Source: Burkholderiales bacterium
GTDB lineage: Bacteria; Pseudomonadota; Gammaproteobacteria; Burkholderiales; SG8-41
Direction: 5' to 3'
Assembly: GCA_020854035.1 (NCBI GenBank)
Contig: JADZGE010000032.1
Span: 1 to 48,230 of the forward strand
Length of the DNA stretch: 48,230 nucleotides
The position numbers and the translations under genes are program-made. The notes beneath the pieces are model-generated. The model made no database searches and was not told the DNA's origin. It saw only the letters and a program-made list of their open reading frames with translations. Numbering within the stretch: the first letter of the stretch is position 1; each line of letters starts with the position of its first letter. Shown here piece after piece: positions 28,125-36,241 of the stretch.

Positions 28125-28361
28125 ATGATCTCGCCGCGCGGCTTGTACTGGAGGTTGCTTGTTTCGGGCGTCCTTTCCTCGATCCTCTATTTCCTCCTGT
28201 ACTGGCATGAGGAGGCGATCATGGCGACCTCCACCCGTACCGACGGGCTCTACCCTGCGCTGCCGGTCGTCGTCGCGCTCGTCTTCTCCTTCGTCCACGG
28301 CGCTTTCACCGGCTATTTCTGGGAAGCGCTCGGCGTGACGGCGCACAAGCGGAAAGGGTGA
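28125..28361 (+). CDS. Small two-helix membrane protein of unknown function
   Basis: A 78-residue protein that I do not recognise. Two hydrophobic stretches are visible: LLVSGVLSSILYFLLYW (about residues 11-27) and LPVVVALVFSFVHGAFTGYFW (about 46-66), so both ends probably face the same side. The charged tail is HKRKG. It lies 7 bases ahead of the TSUP permease on the same strand, so the two are likely co-expressed and it may be an accessory subunit. A -10-like TAGAAT ends 6 bases before the ATG. Confidence 0.65.
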   Translation: MISPRGLYWRLLVSGVLSSILYFLLYWHEEAIMATSTRTDGLYPALPVVVALVFSFVHGAFTGYFWEALGVTAHKRKG

Positions 28362-28368
28362 GCGGGTC

Positions 28369-29445
28369 GTGGAGCCGGCCGCTTTCCCGTTCCTCGAACT
28401 CTCGGGCGCGAATGTCGTCGGGCTCCTCGTCATCGGGTTCGTCGGTGGAGTGGTAAGCGGCTTCATCGGCTCCGGCGGCGCTTTCGTGCTGACCCCGGCG
28501 ATGATGAGCATGGGCGTGCCCGGCGTCGTGGCCGTCGCGAGCAACCTGTGCCACAAGTTTCCAAAGGCGCTGGTGGGCGCCTACAAGCGCCATCAGTTCG
28601 GGCAGGTGGACGTGAAGCTCGGGCTGGTCATGGCGTCGTCCGCGGCCATGGGAGTCTGGGCGGGAACCGCGGTGCAGCGCTCCATCAGCGCTGCCTTCGG
28701 CGCGGCCGGTTCCAACCTGTACGTGAGCCTCGCGTTCCTGGTCGTGCTGTCCGTCGTCGGCAGCTTCGTGCTCCAGGATGCGGTGAAGCTGCACCGCTCG
28801 GGCGAGGACGGCTCGCGGGAGCGAGCTTCGCGACTGGCGCGCTGGGTCCAGTCGGCGGAGATCCCGGGCACGATGATGCACTTCCGGACCGCGAACGTGC
28901 GTGTATCCGCGCTGTTCACCGTGCCGCTCGGTTTCGCGACGGGTCTGCTCGCCTCCGCGATCGCCGTCGGCGGCTTCATCGGCGTGCCGGGCATGATCTA
29001 TGTCCTCGGCGCTCCGAGCCTCGTCGCGAGCGCGACGGAACTTGTCATCGCGTTCGTAATGGGTCTCGGCGGGACGGTACTCTTCGCGATGCATGGCCTC
29101 GTCGACATCCGGCTCGCGATGATCCTGCTGGCTGGATCGCTGTTCGGCATCCAGCTTGGCGCGATCGGCACGACCTACGTCCGGCCCTACCTGATCAAGG
29201 TCGTCATGGCGGCGATCATGCTGATCGTGGCGGTGAGCCGGGGCCTGGTCGTCCCGGTTTACCTGGCCGAGCTCGGCATGATTGCGCTCGGCGATCGGGC
29301 CGTCTCGGTGTTGCGGGCGGCAAGCTTCTGGTTTCTCGTGCTGGCGCTCTGCGTTGGCGGCTTCATCATTCTCGGTGCCATGCTGCGGGGCCGCCCGCCC
29401 GCGCGGGAGCAGCGTGCGCGCGCAGGCGCGCTGCGCGCCGAGTAG
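28369..29445 (+). CDS. TSUP (TauE/SafE) family permease, probable sulfite or sulfoacetate-type anion exporter
   Basis: A 358-residue multi-pass membrane protein of the TSUP family. The opening GLLVIGFVGGVVSGFIGSGGAFVLTPAMM is the first TauE repeat, and PLGFATGLLASAIAVGGFIGVPGMIYVLG is the second. About eight to nine transmembrane helices are apparent, with a longer charged loop near residues 135-175. Members export sulfite, sulfoacetate or other organosulfur anions; the direct substrate is unknown. GTG is the start, 7 bases after the small membrane protein. It converges on the SulP transporter with only 11 bases between stops. Confidence 0.88.
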   Translation: MEPAAFPFLELSGANVVGLLVIGFVGGVVSGFIGSGGAFVLTPAMMSMGVPGVVAVASNLCHKFPKALVGAYKRHQFGQVDVKLGLVMASSAAMGVWAGTAVQRSISAAFGAAGSNLYVSLAFLVVLSVVGSFVLQDAVKLHRSGEDGSRERASRLARWVQSAEIPGTMMHFRTANVRVSALFTVPLGFATGLLASAIAVGGFIGVPGMIYVLGAPSLVASATELVIAFVMGLGGTVLFAMHGLVDIRLAMILLAGSLFGIQLGAIGTTYVRPYLIKVVMAAIMLIVAVSRGLVVPVYLAELGMIALGDRAVSVLRAASFWFLVLALCVGGFIILGAMLRGRPPAREQRARAGALRAE

Positions 29446-29456
29446 GCGTTGCCCCG

Positions 29457-31265
29457 TCAATCCGGTCCGGGGTGCCGCGGCGCGCGCAGCTCGCCGTTCG
29501 GCAATCGCGTCTGGCACTCCCGGAAGATGCGCACCCTGCAGTCGCGGCAGATTTCCGGATCGAGGCGAGAGTAGATGGTGGCGATCGGGTGGGTCCGGAC
29601 CGGGAAGAGATTGTCCTCGCCGATCACGTGCAGCTGGCCGCCGCGCCGGAGCACCGCGCGCACCGCGTCCTTCATCCTGTAGAAGTAGAGACCACCGCCG
29701 AGGGCGCGCCGCCGAAGTGCTTCCCGCGCCAGCATCTCCGCGCCGGCGATATCCACGAAATTGATTCCGCTCGCCGCTATCAGGACATGCTTCTGGGCGG
29801 CGTTGCTCTGGTCGATTTCCTCGAGATGGTGCTGCACGTGGTCCACCGCTCCGAAGAAGAGCGAGCCGTTTATCCGGATCATCTTGAGCTGCGGGCAGTC
29901 CGGCATGCCGCTGTCCGCGGTGAAGTGGTAGCTGCCGGGAGACGGATCGGGTTTGACGTCGAGCACGAGGGGGCGCGAAGTGCGTGTGAGGTAGACGAGA
30001 AGCGACATCAACACGCCGGCATAGATGGCGAACTCGAGGTCCGCGAAGAGAGCCGCGGAGAAAGTGAGCGCCATCACGACCGTCTCCTGGCGGTTCGTGC
30101 GAATCACGCGGAGGATGTAGCGCGCGTCGACCAGTCCGTACGCGACCAGAAATAGAAGCGCCGCCATAACCGGGTACGGAAGAAAGGCGATGAGCGGCGC
30201 CACGGCGAAGAGCAGCACGACCAGCAGCAGGGCCGAGAATACGGCCGCGAGCGGGGTGCGGGCGCCGGCTTCCAGGTTCAGGCCGCTGCGGTTGAACGAG
30301 CCGCTGCAGGCATACGCCGAGAAGAAGCTGCCGGCGATGTTCGACAGGCCCTGCCCGATGAATTCCTGGTTGCCGTCGATCCGCTGTCCGGTCTTGACGG
30401 CGATCGAGCGCGCGATCGATACTGCCTCGGTCAGCGCGAGGATGGTGACGGCGAAAGCGATCGGCAACATGCTCCGGACGGCGTCGGGCGAGAGGTCCGG
30501 CCAGGTGAGCGGCGGCAGCGAGCCGGTGACGGCGCCGATGGTCGGGACGATGGTCCCGCCGTTTCCCGATGCCGCCTCGATCGCCATGGCGGTCGCGGTC
30601 CCGATCACCATGGCCGGAATCATGTAGGGGATCGCGGGGAACAGGCGCCTGCTCGCCAGCGCCGCCCCGAGCGTGACCAGTCCCACGGCACTGATGTACG
30701 GGTCGATCTCGCCGATGCGTGAGGCAAACTGGTAACACGCCGCCGTGAACGATGCGCCGCGCGGTATCGGTACACCGAAGAAATGCGGTAATTGGGCGGT
30801 GACGATGAGACAGGCGGCGCCGGCCGTGAAGCTCACCACCACGGTATGCGATATGAAGTTGACCACCGCGCCCATGCGTGCGATGCCCATCGCGAGCTGG
30901 AGCATGCCGGTGAGCAGTGTCAACGTCAGCACGAGCCGGATGTAATGCTCGCTGCCCGGTTCCGCGAGCGGGCTCAAGCTGGCGAATACGAAGATCGAAA
31001 TGACGTTGGTGGGACCGGATACGAGCTGCCAGGAGGAGCCGAAGAGCGCCGCGACGACGGCCGGGACCATGGCCGCGTAGAGCCCGTACTCGGGCGGCAT
31101 GCCCGCCAGCGTGGCGAAGGCAATGCCCTGCGGCAGCACGATGACCGCGCCGACGAGCGCGGCGAGCGCGTCGGCGCGCAGCGTCTCGCGCGTGACTCGC
31201 GGCCACCACCGCAGGAACGGGAGCAACTTGAGCGGGGAACGCGCGTCGCGCTGGTCTGTGGGCAC
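29457..31265 (-). CDS. SulP/SLC26-family anion transporter with STAS domain
   Basis: A 602-residue anion transporter (sulfate, bicarbonate or similar). The SulP signature lies near residues 25-75 (LVGAVIVLPQGIAFATLAGM and GPTNVISIFVFASL), followed by the membrane core to about residue 415. A cytoplasmic STAS domain follows (MIRINGSLFFGAVDHVQHHL, GINFVDIAGAEML). The tail has a three-cysteine cluster, CRDCRVRIFREC, that might bind a metal. The GTG at 31265 is chosen because a promoter (-35 TTGCCA, -10 CATAAT, minus strand) lies just upstream; the longer TTG start at 31334 would fall inside that promoter. Confidence 0.9.
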   Translation of the reverse strand: MPTDQRDARSPLKLLPFLRWWPRVTRETLRADALAALVGAVIVLPQGIAFATLAGMPPEYGLYAAMVPAVVAALFGSSWQLVSGPTNVISIFVFASLSPLAEPGSEHYIRLVLTLTLLTGMLQLAMGIARMGAVVNFISHTVVVSFTAGAACLIVTAQLPHFFGVPIPRGASFTAACYQFASRIGEIDPYISAVGLVTLGAALASRRLFPAIPYMIPAMVIGTATAMAIEAASGNGGTIVPTIGAVTGSLPPLTWPDLSPDAVRSMLPIAFAVTILALTEAVSIARSIAVKTGQRIDGNQEFIGQGLSNIAGSFFSAYACSGSFNRSGLNLEAGARTPLAAVFSALLLVVLLFAVAPLIAFLPYPVMAALLFLVAYGLVDARYILRVIRTNRQETVVMALTFSAALFADLEFAIYAGVLMSLLVYLTRTSRPLVLDVKPDPSPGSYHFTADSGMPDCPQLKMIRINGSLFFGAVDHVQHHLEEIDQSNAAQKHVLIAASGINFVDIAGAEMLAREALRRRALGGGLYFYRMKDAVRAVLRRGGQLHVIGEDNLFPVRTHPIATIYSRLDPEICRDCRVRIFRECQTRLPNGELRAPRHPGPD

Positions 31266-31304
31266 CGTGGCAGGCGCGCGGCCGCTGCCGCGCGCCCAGC
31301 GGCG

Positions 31305-31357
31305 ATTATGCGTCCACGCCCGCGGGGATGGCAACGCGCCCGGGGCGCGGCTATAAT
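31305..31357. promoter_or_regulatory. Back-to-back promoters of SulP transporter and cytochrome c genes
   Basis: On the minus strand, TTGCCA (31334-31329) and CATAAT (31310-31305) are 18 bases apart. On the plus strand, the same six bases read TGGCAA (31329-31334) and stand 17 bases before a perfect TATAAT (31352-31357). The two promoters therefore share a -35 position. Confidence 0.5.
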
Positions 31358-31390
31358 TGCGCGCGCCAACCCCATCGCGAAGAACGACAC

Positions 31391-31744
31391 ATGGACTTCT
31401 CCGCTCGCCTGAAGCTCGCCGCCGCCGCGGCGGCGGCGTTCGTCGCCGCGATGCCCGCCGCGCACGCTGCCGCGGGCGATCCGGGGGCGGGCGCGCGCAA
31501 GATCACGATGTGCCGGGGCTGCCACGGCATACCCGGTTACCGGACGGCGTTCCCCGAGGTCTACAGCGTGCCCCGGCTCGGCGGGCAGCACGCCGCCTAC
31601 ATCGTCAAGGCGCTCGAGGAGTACAAGGCGGGCAATCGCAGCCACCCCTCGATGCGCGCCGTGGCCGCGGGGCTCACCGAGAAGGACATGGCGGATATCG
31701 CGGCCTATTACGCGGGGGAAGCGCCGAAGACGGCGGCGCGGTGA
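31391..31744 (+). CDS. Small periplasmic class I cytochrome c
   Basis: A 117-residue exported monohaem cytochrome c. Residues 1-28 form a signal peptide ending in AAHAAAG. The haem motif is CRGCH at residues 41-45, with Met88 (HPSM) the likely sixth ligand. The shape (GG-x-H, long helix VKALEEYKAGNR, ending MADIAAYYAG) resembles one half of a c4-type or c553-type protein. It is followed directly by a second cytochrome. As a soluble electron carrier it could feed terminal oxidases or reductases. Confidence 0.88.
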   Translation: MDFSARLKLAAAAAAAFVAAMPAAHAAAGDPGAGARKITMCRGCHGIPGYRTAFPEVYSVPRLGGQHAAYIVKALEEYKAGNRSHPSMRAVAAGLTEKDMADIAAYYAGEAPKTAAR

Positions 31745-31761
31745 ACGGGAGCATGACGACG

Positions 31762-32079
31762 ATGAAAGCGACGTTGCTGGTGGCCGCCTCCCTCGCTCTT
31801 GCCGCCGCGCCGGCGTTCGCCGCCGACGCCGATGCGGGCAAGGAAAAGTCGAAGACCTGCGCCGCGTGCCACGGGCCGGACGGCAACAGCGTGGCGCCGG
31901 ATTTCCCGCGCATCGCGGGGCAGTACTACGACTACCTCGTTCGGGTCATCGGCGAGTACAAGTCGGGCGCGCGCAAGAACCCGATCATGATGCCCATGGT
32001 CGAGAAGCTCACGAAGCGCGACATCGAGGACCTCGCGGCCTACTTCTCGCAGCAGAAGGGGCTGGTCACCAAGTACTAG
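31762..32079 (+). CDS. Small periplasmic cytochrome c553/c4-like
   Basis: A 105-residue exported cytochrome c. The signal peptide ends in AAPAFA; the haem motif is CAACH (Cys33, Cys36, His37), with a methionine cluster near residues 76-79 for the axial ligand. IAGQYYDYLVRVIGEYKSGAR and DIEDLAAYFSQQKG are typical of the c553/c4 group. The ATG at 31762 is used because GGGAG lies 10 bases upstream; an ATG at 31753 is too close to that sequence. It is 17 bases after the first cytochrome and overlaps the end of nth by 4 bases in convergent orientation. Confidence 0.88.
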   Translation: MKATLLVAASLALAAAPAFAADADAGKEKSKTCAACHGPDGNSVAPDFPRIAGQYYDYLVRVIGEYKSGARKNPIMMPMVEKLTKRDIEDLAAYFSQQKGLVTKY

Positions 32080-32711
32080 ACCCTCGTTTTCCGCCGGTAT
32101 TCGCACAGGTCGCGAATCAGGCACTTCGGGCACTCGGGCTTGCGCGCCTTGCACACGTAGCGCCCGTGCAGGATCAGCCAGTGGTGCGCGTTGCGCCGGA
32201 ATTCCTCCGGCGTGACTTTCAACAACCTTTCCTCCACCGCCCGCACGTCCTTCCCGGGCGCGAGCCCCGTCCGGTTCGCCACGCGAAAGATGTGCGTGTC
32301 GACCGCGATGGTGGGCTCTCCGAAGGCGGTGTTGAGAACGACGTTCGCCGTCTTGCGACCGACCCCGGGCAGCCGTTCCAGGTCCTCCCGGGTGCTGGGC
32401 ACCTCGCCGCCGTGGCGCTCGAGGAGGACTCTGCAGGTCGCGATCAGGTTCTTCGCCTTGGTGCGGTAGAGCCCGATGCGACGGATGTGGCGTTCGAGGC
32501 CGCGCCGGCCGAGCGCAATGAACGAGCGCGGGGTGTTGGCGACGGCGTAGAGCGTCCGGGTCGCGAGATTGACGCTCCGGTCGGTCGCCTGGGCCGACAG
32601 GACGACGGCCACCAGCAGCTCGAAGGGCGAGTGGTGGACGAGTTCGGTGCGGGGGGCCGGATTGGCCGCGCGCAGGCGGGCGTAGATCTCGTGCCGGATC
32701 GCGGGATTCAT
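32076..32711 (-). CDS. nth: Endonuclease III (DNA glycosylase/AP lyase)
   Basis: A 211-residue base excision repair enzyme that removes oxidised pyrimidines and cleaves the abasic strand. The helix-hairpin-helix LPGVGRKTA carries catalytic Lys120, and VDTHIFR carries Asp138. The C-terminal 4Fe-4S cluster ligands are Cys187, Cys194, Cys197 and Cys203. These residue numbers coincide with those of E. coli Nth. In E. coli nth lies next to the rnf genes, and here an RnfB-type ferredoxin gene is three genes away. Confidence 0.97.
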   Translation of the reverse strand: MNPAIRHEIYARLRAANPAPRTELVHHSPFELLVAVVLSAQATDRSVNLATRTLYAVANTPRSFIALGRRGLERHIRRIGLYRTKAKNLIATCRVLLERHGGEVPSTREDLERLPGVGRKTANVVLNTAFGEPTIAVDTHIFRVANRTGLAPGKDVRAVEERLLKVTPEEFRRNAHHWLILHGRYVCKARKPECPKCLIRDLCEYRRKTRV

Positions 32712-32791
32712 CGGCGCGCTCCTCGCGCGGGGGCGTGGCGAATGTCACGCGCGGGCGGCGAACCACGATGGCGCCCGTGCGGTCACGTGAT

Positions 32792-32797
32792 TATAAT
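32792..32797 (+). promoter_or_regulatory. -10 element at the 32806 gene start (near-leaderless candidate)
   Basis: A perfect TATAAT is followed by 8 bases and the ATG at 32806. Transcription would begin within two bases of the start codon. Confidence 0.5.
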
Positions 32798-32805
32798 CGT
32801 CCGCC

Positions 32806-33324
32806 ATGGTCGAGCTGCTTCGTCGCACGTGCCTGACCGTCGCCGCCGTGCTCCTGCTGGCGCTCCCCGCGGCGGCAAACGAGCAGGTGACCCTCGAGCG
32901 TGACTCGGCGCTCTACGCCGAGCCGCGCGTCGACGCGCAGCAGGTCGCGCAGTTGAAACAGGGCAGCGCGGGCGAGGTGTTGGGCAAGAACGGTGCATGG
33001 CTGAACCTCCGGACGGCGGCCGGAACGGGCTGGCTTTTCTCGTTCAACGTGCGCTTCCCGTCGCGCGGCGAGGCGCAGTCGGGTGGCGGGGGCGGATCGA
33101 CGCTCGGGAGGTTGTTCGCGCCGCGCCGCGCATCGGTCGCGACGACCAGCACGATCGGCATCCGTGGCCTGGACGAAACCGACCTCAAGCAGGCGACCTT
33201 CAGCGCCGGGCAGATGCGCATGCTCGACGAGTACGCGGCGAGCCGCGACGCCGCGCAGGCGCAGGCGGGCGAGTCGGGCCTCGTGCCGGCGCGCGTCGAT
33301 TACCTCGGGACGGGCACGCAATGA
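32806..33324 (+). CDS. Exported SH3-like domain protein
   Basis: A 172-residue exported protein. The signal peptide is about residues 1-24 (LTVAAVLLLALPAAA, cut near ANE). Residues about 25-85 look like a bacterial SH3 (SH3b) domain, with the typical opening VTLERDSALYAEPR and the WLNLRTAAGTGWLFSFNV strand that ends it. The remainder (GLDETDLKQATFSAGQMRMLDEYAAS) is helical and of unknown role. It overlaps the M48 protease gene by 4 bases (ATGA), so the two are translationally coupled and probably work together in the periplasm. Confidence 0.82.
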   Translation: MVELLRRTCLTVAAVLLLALPAAANEQVTLERDSALYAEPRVDAQQVAQLKQGSAGEVLGKNGAWLNLRTAAGTGWLFSFNVRFPSRGEAQSGGGGGSTLGRLFAPRRASVATTSTIGIRGLDETDLKQATFSAGQMRMLDEYAASRDAAQAQAGESGLVPARVDYLGTGTQ

Positions 33325-34289
33325 GCGCTCGTGCGAGCGCTCTTGCGGCGGTGCTGGCGGGGACGCTCGTCACGAGCGGCGGCGCGGCGGCCGTGGACCT
33401 CGGCCGGCTGATCGATGCCGGCCGGGACCTTGCCACCGCCACGACCGGCCTCTCCGAGCAGGAGGAGATCGCCGTTGGCCGCGAAATCGCGGGTCGCATG
33501 CTGGGCGCGGCGCCGCTCACCGCCGACGCGGATCTCCAGCTCTACGTGAACCGCGTCGGGCGCTGGATCGCGCTCCACGCCGAGCGGCCGGACCTGCCAT
33601 GGCATTTCGGCGTGATCGACAGCCCGACCATCAACGCTTTCGCGGCGCCCGGCGGCTACGTGCTGATCACCCGCGGCCTCTACGAGATACTGGACAACGA
33701 ATCGCAGCTTGCGGGAGTGCTCGGGCACGAAATCGGCCACGTCGTGCAGCGCCACCACATCACGGTGATGCAGAAAAGCGCCGCGATCTCGGCGGGGGCG
33801 CGCATCGCGGCGCAGAACCGCTCGGCGCTGGTGAACAGCCTGATCGGTACCGGCGCCGAAGTGATGGCGCGCGGGCTCGACAAGAGCGCTGAATTCGAGG
33901 CCGACCGCATCGGCGTGATCCTCGCCGCGCGCGCGGGCTACAGCCCCTATGGGCTCCTGGAGGTGCTGCACAAGCTTGCCGCCCGGGGGGCGAGCGACGC
34001 ATCCCTCGCGCTGCTCTTCAAGACGCACCCCGCGCCCGGCGAGCGCCTGACGCACCTCGGGGACGCGCTGACGCCGCGCATCCCGCAGCTACCCGCGGGA
34101 AAGGAGCCGCGCATCCGCGAGGTGAGCGCAGGCGCGGTGCCGGCGGCGAACAGCCGGCCGATATCCGGGGCCGGCGCCCGCGCGCTGACGCAGGAAGAGC
34201 CCGCGCCGCCGCCCGCCGGACGATCGGGTCAGAAGGGCGGGATCGCGATCGACCCGGGTGGGGTCCTGCGCGGGATTTTCGGCCGGTAG
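33321..34289 (+). CDS. Periplasmic M48-family metalloprotease (BepA/LoiP-like)
   Basis: A 322-residue exported zinc protease. The signal peptide runs to about residue 25. The zinc motif HEIGH (His136, Glu137, His140) and the downstream third ligand in EFEADRIG (near residue 193) are present. INAFAAPGGYVLITRGLYEIL before the zinc site is characteristic of the family. Relatives such as BepA and LoiP handle misfolded outer-membrane proteins. The C-terminal 60 residues are proline- and glycine-rich and variable. The start is fixed by the ATGA overlap with the SH3-domain gene. Confidence 0.92.
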   Translation: MSARASALAAVLAGTLVTSGGAAAVDLGRLIDAGRDLATATTGLSEQEEIAVGREIAGRMLGAAPLTADADLQLYVNRVGRWIALHAERPDLPWHFGVIDSPTINAFAAPGGYVLITRGLYEILDNESQLAGVLGHEIGHVVQRHHITVMQKSAAISAGARIAAQNRSALVNSLIGTGAEVMARGLDKSAEFEADRIGVILAARAGYSPYGLLEVLHKLAARGASDASLALLFKTHPAPGERLTHLGDALTPRIPQLPAGKEPRIREVSAGAVPAANSRPISGAGARALTQEEPAPPPAGRSGQKGGIAIDPGGVLRGIFGR

Positions 34290-34293
34290 ATTT

Positions 34294-34438
34294 CGCCGCA
34301 GAGGCGCGAAGACGCAGAGAGTGCTGCGGCGGACCGGGTGGATGGGGTTGTCCGCGCCGGCGTTGGAAAGCGGAACTGTACCGATTCTTCCGAGGACGCT
34401 TTTCCGCTTTGCTCCGCGTCGCTGCGCCTTAGCGGCAA
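34294..34438. repeat. Intergenic inverted-repeat element, family R1 copy 2
   Basis: The left arm at 34294-34321 (core CCGCAGAGGCGCGAAGACGC) and right arm at 34416-34438 (core GCGTCGCTGCGCCTTAGCGG) are inverted copies. The 145-base element fills the gap between the convergent M48 and RnfB-type genes and is the counterpart of the element at 2735-2872. Confidence 0.7.
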
Positions 34439-34442
34439 GTCC

Positions 34443-35051
34443 TCAACGCTCTCGCGTGCGCAGGCGCGCACGGGCGCGGGCCATCACCCGCTCGATCGTC
34501 TCGCGCTTCACCTTCTCCGCCGCCTCGTCCCGCCGGCGGGCGAGCTTCGCCTCGCGTTCCGCTTTCTCCCGTGCAAGGCGTGCGTTCCGGGCAAGGAACC
34601 GCATGCGTGCGTGCGCAGCGCGCTCCGTTCGCGGCAGCGCGGGCGCTCTCTCCTCCATCGCGATGCAGTCCACCGGGCAGGGGGCAATGCAGAGCTCGCA
34701 GCCGGTGCACTCGGCCGCGATCACGGTGTGCATGAGCTTGACGGCTCCCACGATCGCGTCCACGGGGCACGCCTGTATGCAGAGCGTGCAGCCGATGCAC
34801 GCCGCCTCGTCGATCACGGCGACCATCGGGGGCTTTGTCTCGCCGAACGCGGTGTCGAGCGGTGCGAACGGGCGGCCGGTCAGGGCCGCGAGATCCCATA
34901 TCGTTTCCGCTCCGCCCGGCGGGCACTGATTGATGCCCGCACTCCCCGCCGCGACCGCCTCGGCGTACGGCCGGCAGCCGGCGTAGCCGCACTGGCGGCA
35001 CTGCGTCTGCGGCAGGCAGGCGTCGATGTGGTCGGAAAGAGAGTCGGTCAC
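34443..35051 (-). CDS. RnfB-type iron-sulfur ferredoxin protein (solitary)
   Basis: A 202-residue iron-sulfur protein that resembles the soluble part of RnfB/RsxB. A 4Fe-4S Fes domain comes first (Cys12, Cys18, Cys21, Cys26, [15 protein letters not shown]), then two 4Fe-4S ferredoxin motifs ([12 protein letters not shown] and [12 protein letters not shown]). There is no N-terminal membrane helix, and the last 65 residues are a highly charged Lys/Arg/Ala-rich helix. No other rnf genes are near, but nth is close, as in many betaproteobacteria. The GTG at 35051 is chosen because the protein-like sequence begins there; no strong Shine-Dalgarno is visible. Confidence 0.85.
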   Translation of the reverse strand: MTDSLSDHIDACLPQTQCRQCGYAGCRPYAEAVAAGSAGINQCPPGGAETIWDLAALTGRPFAPLDTAFGETKPPMVAVIDEAACIGCTLCIQACPVDAIVGAVKLMHTVIAAECTGCELCIAPCPVDCIAMEERAPALPRTERAAHARMRFLARNARLAREKAEREAKLARRRDEAAEKVKRETIERVMARARARLRTRER

Positions 35052-35070
35052 GCTCGAAAGGACGACATCA

Positions 35071-35091
35071 GCCGCCGATGAACGCCGGTGG
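35071..35091. repeat. R2 repeat upstream of the RnfB-type gene
   Basis: GCCGCCGATGAACGCCGGTG matches the reverse complement of the TTCATCGGCG family. It lies 20 bases upstream of the RnfB-type start, in the position of its promoter. Confidence 0.6.
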
Positions 35092-35142
35092 CAGCCCGCG
35101 GCTCGTAGCTCGTGGCTCACAGCCCGTGGCTCGTGGCTGCCG
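35092..35142. repeat. R3 repeat GGCTCGTGGCTC tract
   Basis: A run of degenerate units of the type GGCTCGTAGCTCGTGGCTC and AGCCCGTGGCTCGTGGCTG lies directly beside the R2 copy. The same R3-next-to-R2 order recurs at 38690-38765. Confidence 0.55.
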
Positions 35143-35171
35143 GCGCAGCGGGGAATCGTCTCGTCCAGGCC

Positions 35172-36140
35172 TCAATCCGCCACGATGCCGCGGGCGGCGG
35201 CGATGCGCTTCCAGTCGGCGAGTTCGCGCCTGACGCGCTCGCCGAACGCCGCGGGACTCACCGTGACGGGCATCATGCCGTCGGGCTCGAGGAAAGCCCT
35301 GAGTTCGGGCGAGACCGCGATCTCACCGAGCGCCCGGTTCAGGCGCTCGACGAGGCCCGCGGGGGTGCCGGCGGGCGCGAGAACACCGGCCCAGGTCGCG
35401 CTCGAGAACCCGGGCAGCGTGGCGTTCAACGGCGGCACGTCGGGGAACGCGGGATAGGGTTGCGGGGAGGTGACGGCGAGCAGGCGCACCTTGCCGGACT
35501 TGATGAACGGCAGGAGCGTGCTGTAGCTCGAAACCATCACGAAAATCTGGCCGCCCGCGAGATCGATCGCCGCGTTCGCGGCGCCTTTGTACGGCACGTG
35601 CCGCATGCGTACCTTCGCCGTTGCGTTCATGAGCTCGGTCAGGAGGTGGCCGATGGAGCCCACCCCGGCCGAGGCGTAGGTGATCTCGTCGGGGTGCGCG
35701 CGCGCGGCGGCGAGCAGCGCCGCGGCCGACCTGAACGGCGCCGCGGCGGAAACCGCGAGGAGCGAAGGGTTCTGGGCGATCAACGCGACCGGCGCGAAGT
35801 CGGCGGCGGCGTCGTAGGGCATACGCGTACGGGTCGCGGCGGCGGTGAGGAACGTCGACGAGGTGAGAAGCAGGATCGATCCGTCGCGGGGTGCCTTTGC
35901 CACGTACTCGGCGCCGATCACGCCCGCCGCGCCGGGACGGTTCTCCACGATCACCGTGGACCCGAGCCGCTTCGCGAGCGGCCCGGCGACGGTCCGCGCG
36001 ATCGAGTCGTTGCTCGCTCCCGGCGAAAACGGCACGACGATACGGACGAGCTTCGGCGCCGCTTCCTGCGCGCGGGAAAACGGCACGAACCCCGCCAGCG
36101 CCGCGGCGAGGAGCGCGAAACGGAAAACGGGGCCGTGCAT
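35172..36140 (-). CDS. Bug/TctC-family tripartite tricarboxylate transporter receptor
   Basis: A 322-residue periplasmic binding protein of the Bug (Bordetella uptake gene) family, which captures carboxylated solutes for TTT-type transporters or acts as an orphan receptor. A signal peptide (FALLAAALAGFVPFSRA) precedes the mature start. The hallmark IVVPFSPGASNDSIARTVAG, VENRPGAAGVIGAEYVA, and HVPYKGAANAAIDLAGGQIF are all present. The start at 36140 gives a normal signal peptide. No TctA/TctB membrane genes lie nearby, which is common for Bug proteins. It diverges from the AtuA/DUF4387 pair, so it may deliver their substrate. Confidence 0.92.
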   Translation of the reverse strand: MHGPVFRFALLAAALAGFVPFSRAQEAAPKLVRIVVPFSPGASNDSIARTVAGPLAKRLGSTVIVENRPGAAGVIGAEYVAKAPRDGSILLLTSSTFLTAAATRTRMPYDAAADFAPVALIAQNPSLLAVSAAAPFRSAAALLAAARAHPDEITYASAGVGSIGHLLTELMNATAKVRMRHVPYKGAANAAIDLAGGQIFVMVSSYSTLLPFIKSGKVRLLAVTSPQPYPAFPDVPPLNATLPGFSSATWAGVLAPAGTPAGLVERLNRALGEIAVSPELRAFLEPDGMMPVTVSPAAFGERVRRELADWKRIAAARGIVAD

Positions 36141-36241
36141 GACGTGCGCTCCGGTCGGAATGCGCCCACTTGAAATTATCCCGTTTCTCGCTCGCTGTCC
36201 ACTGCCTCGCGCTGGCGCGACCACCCGACTTCCGTGCGAGA

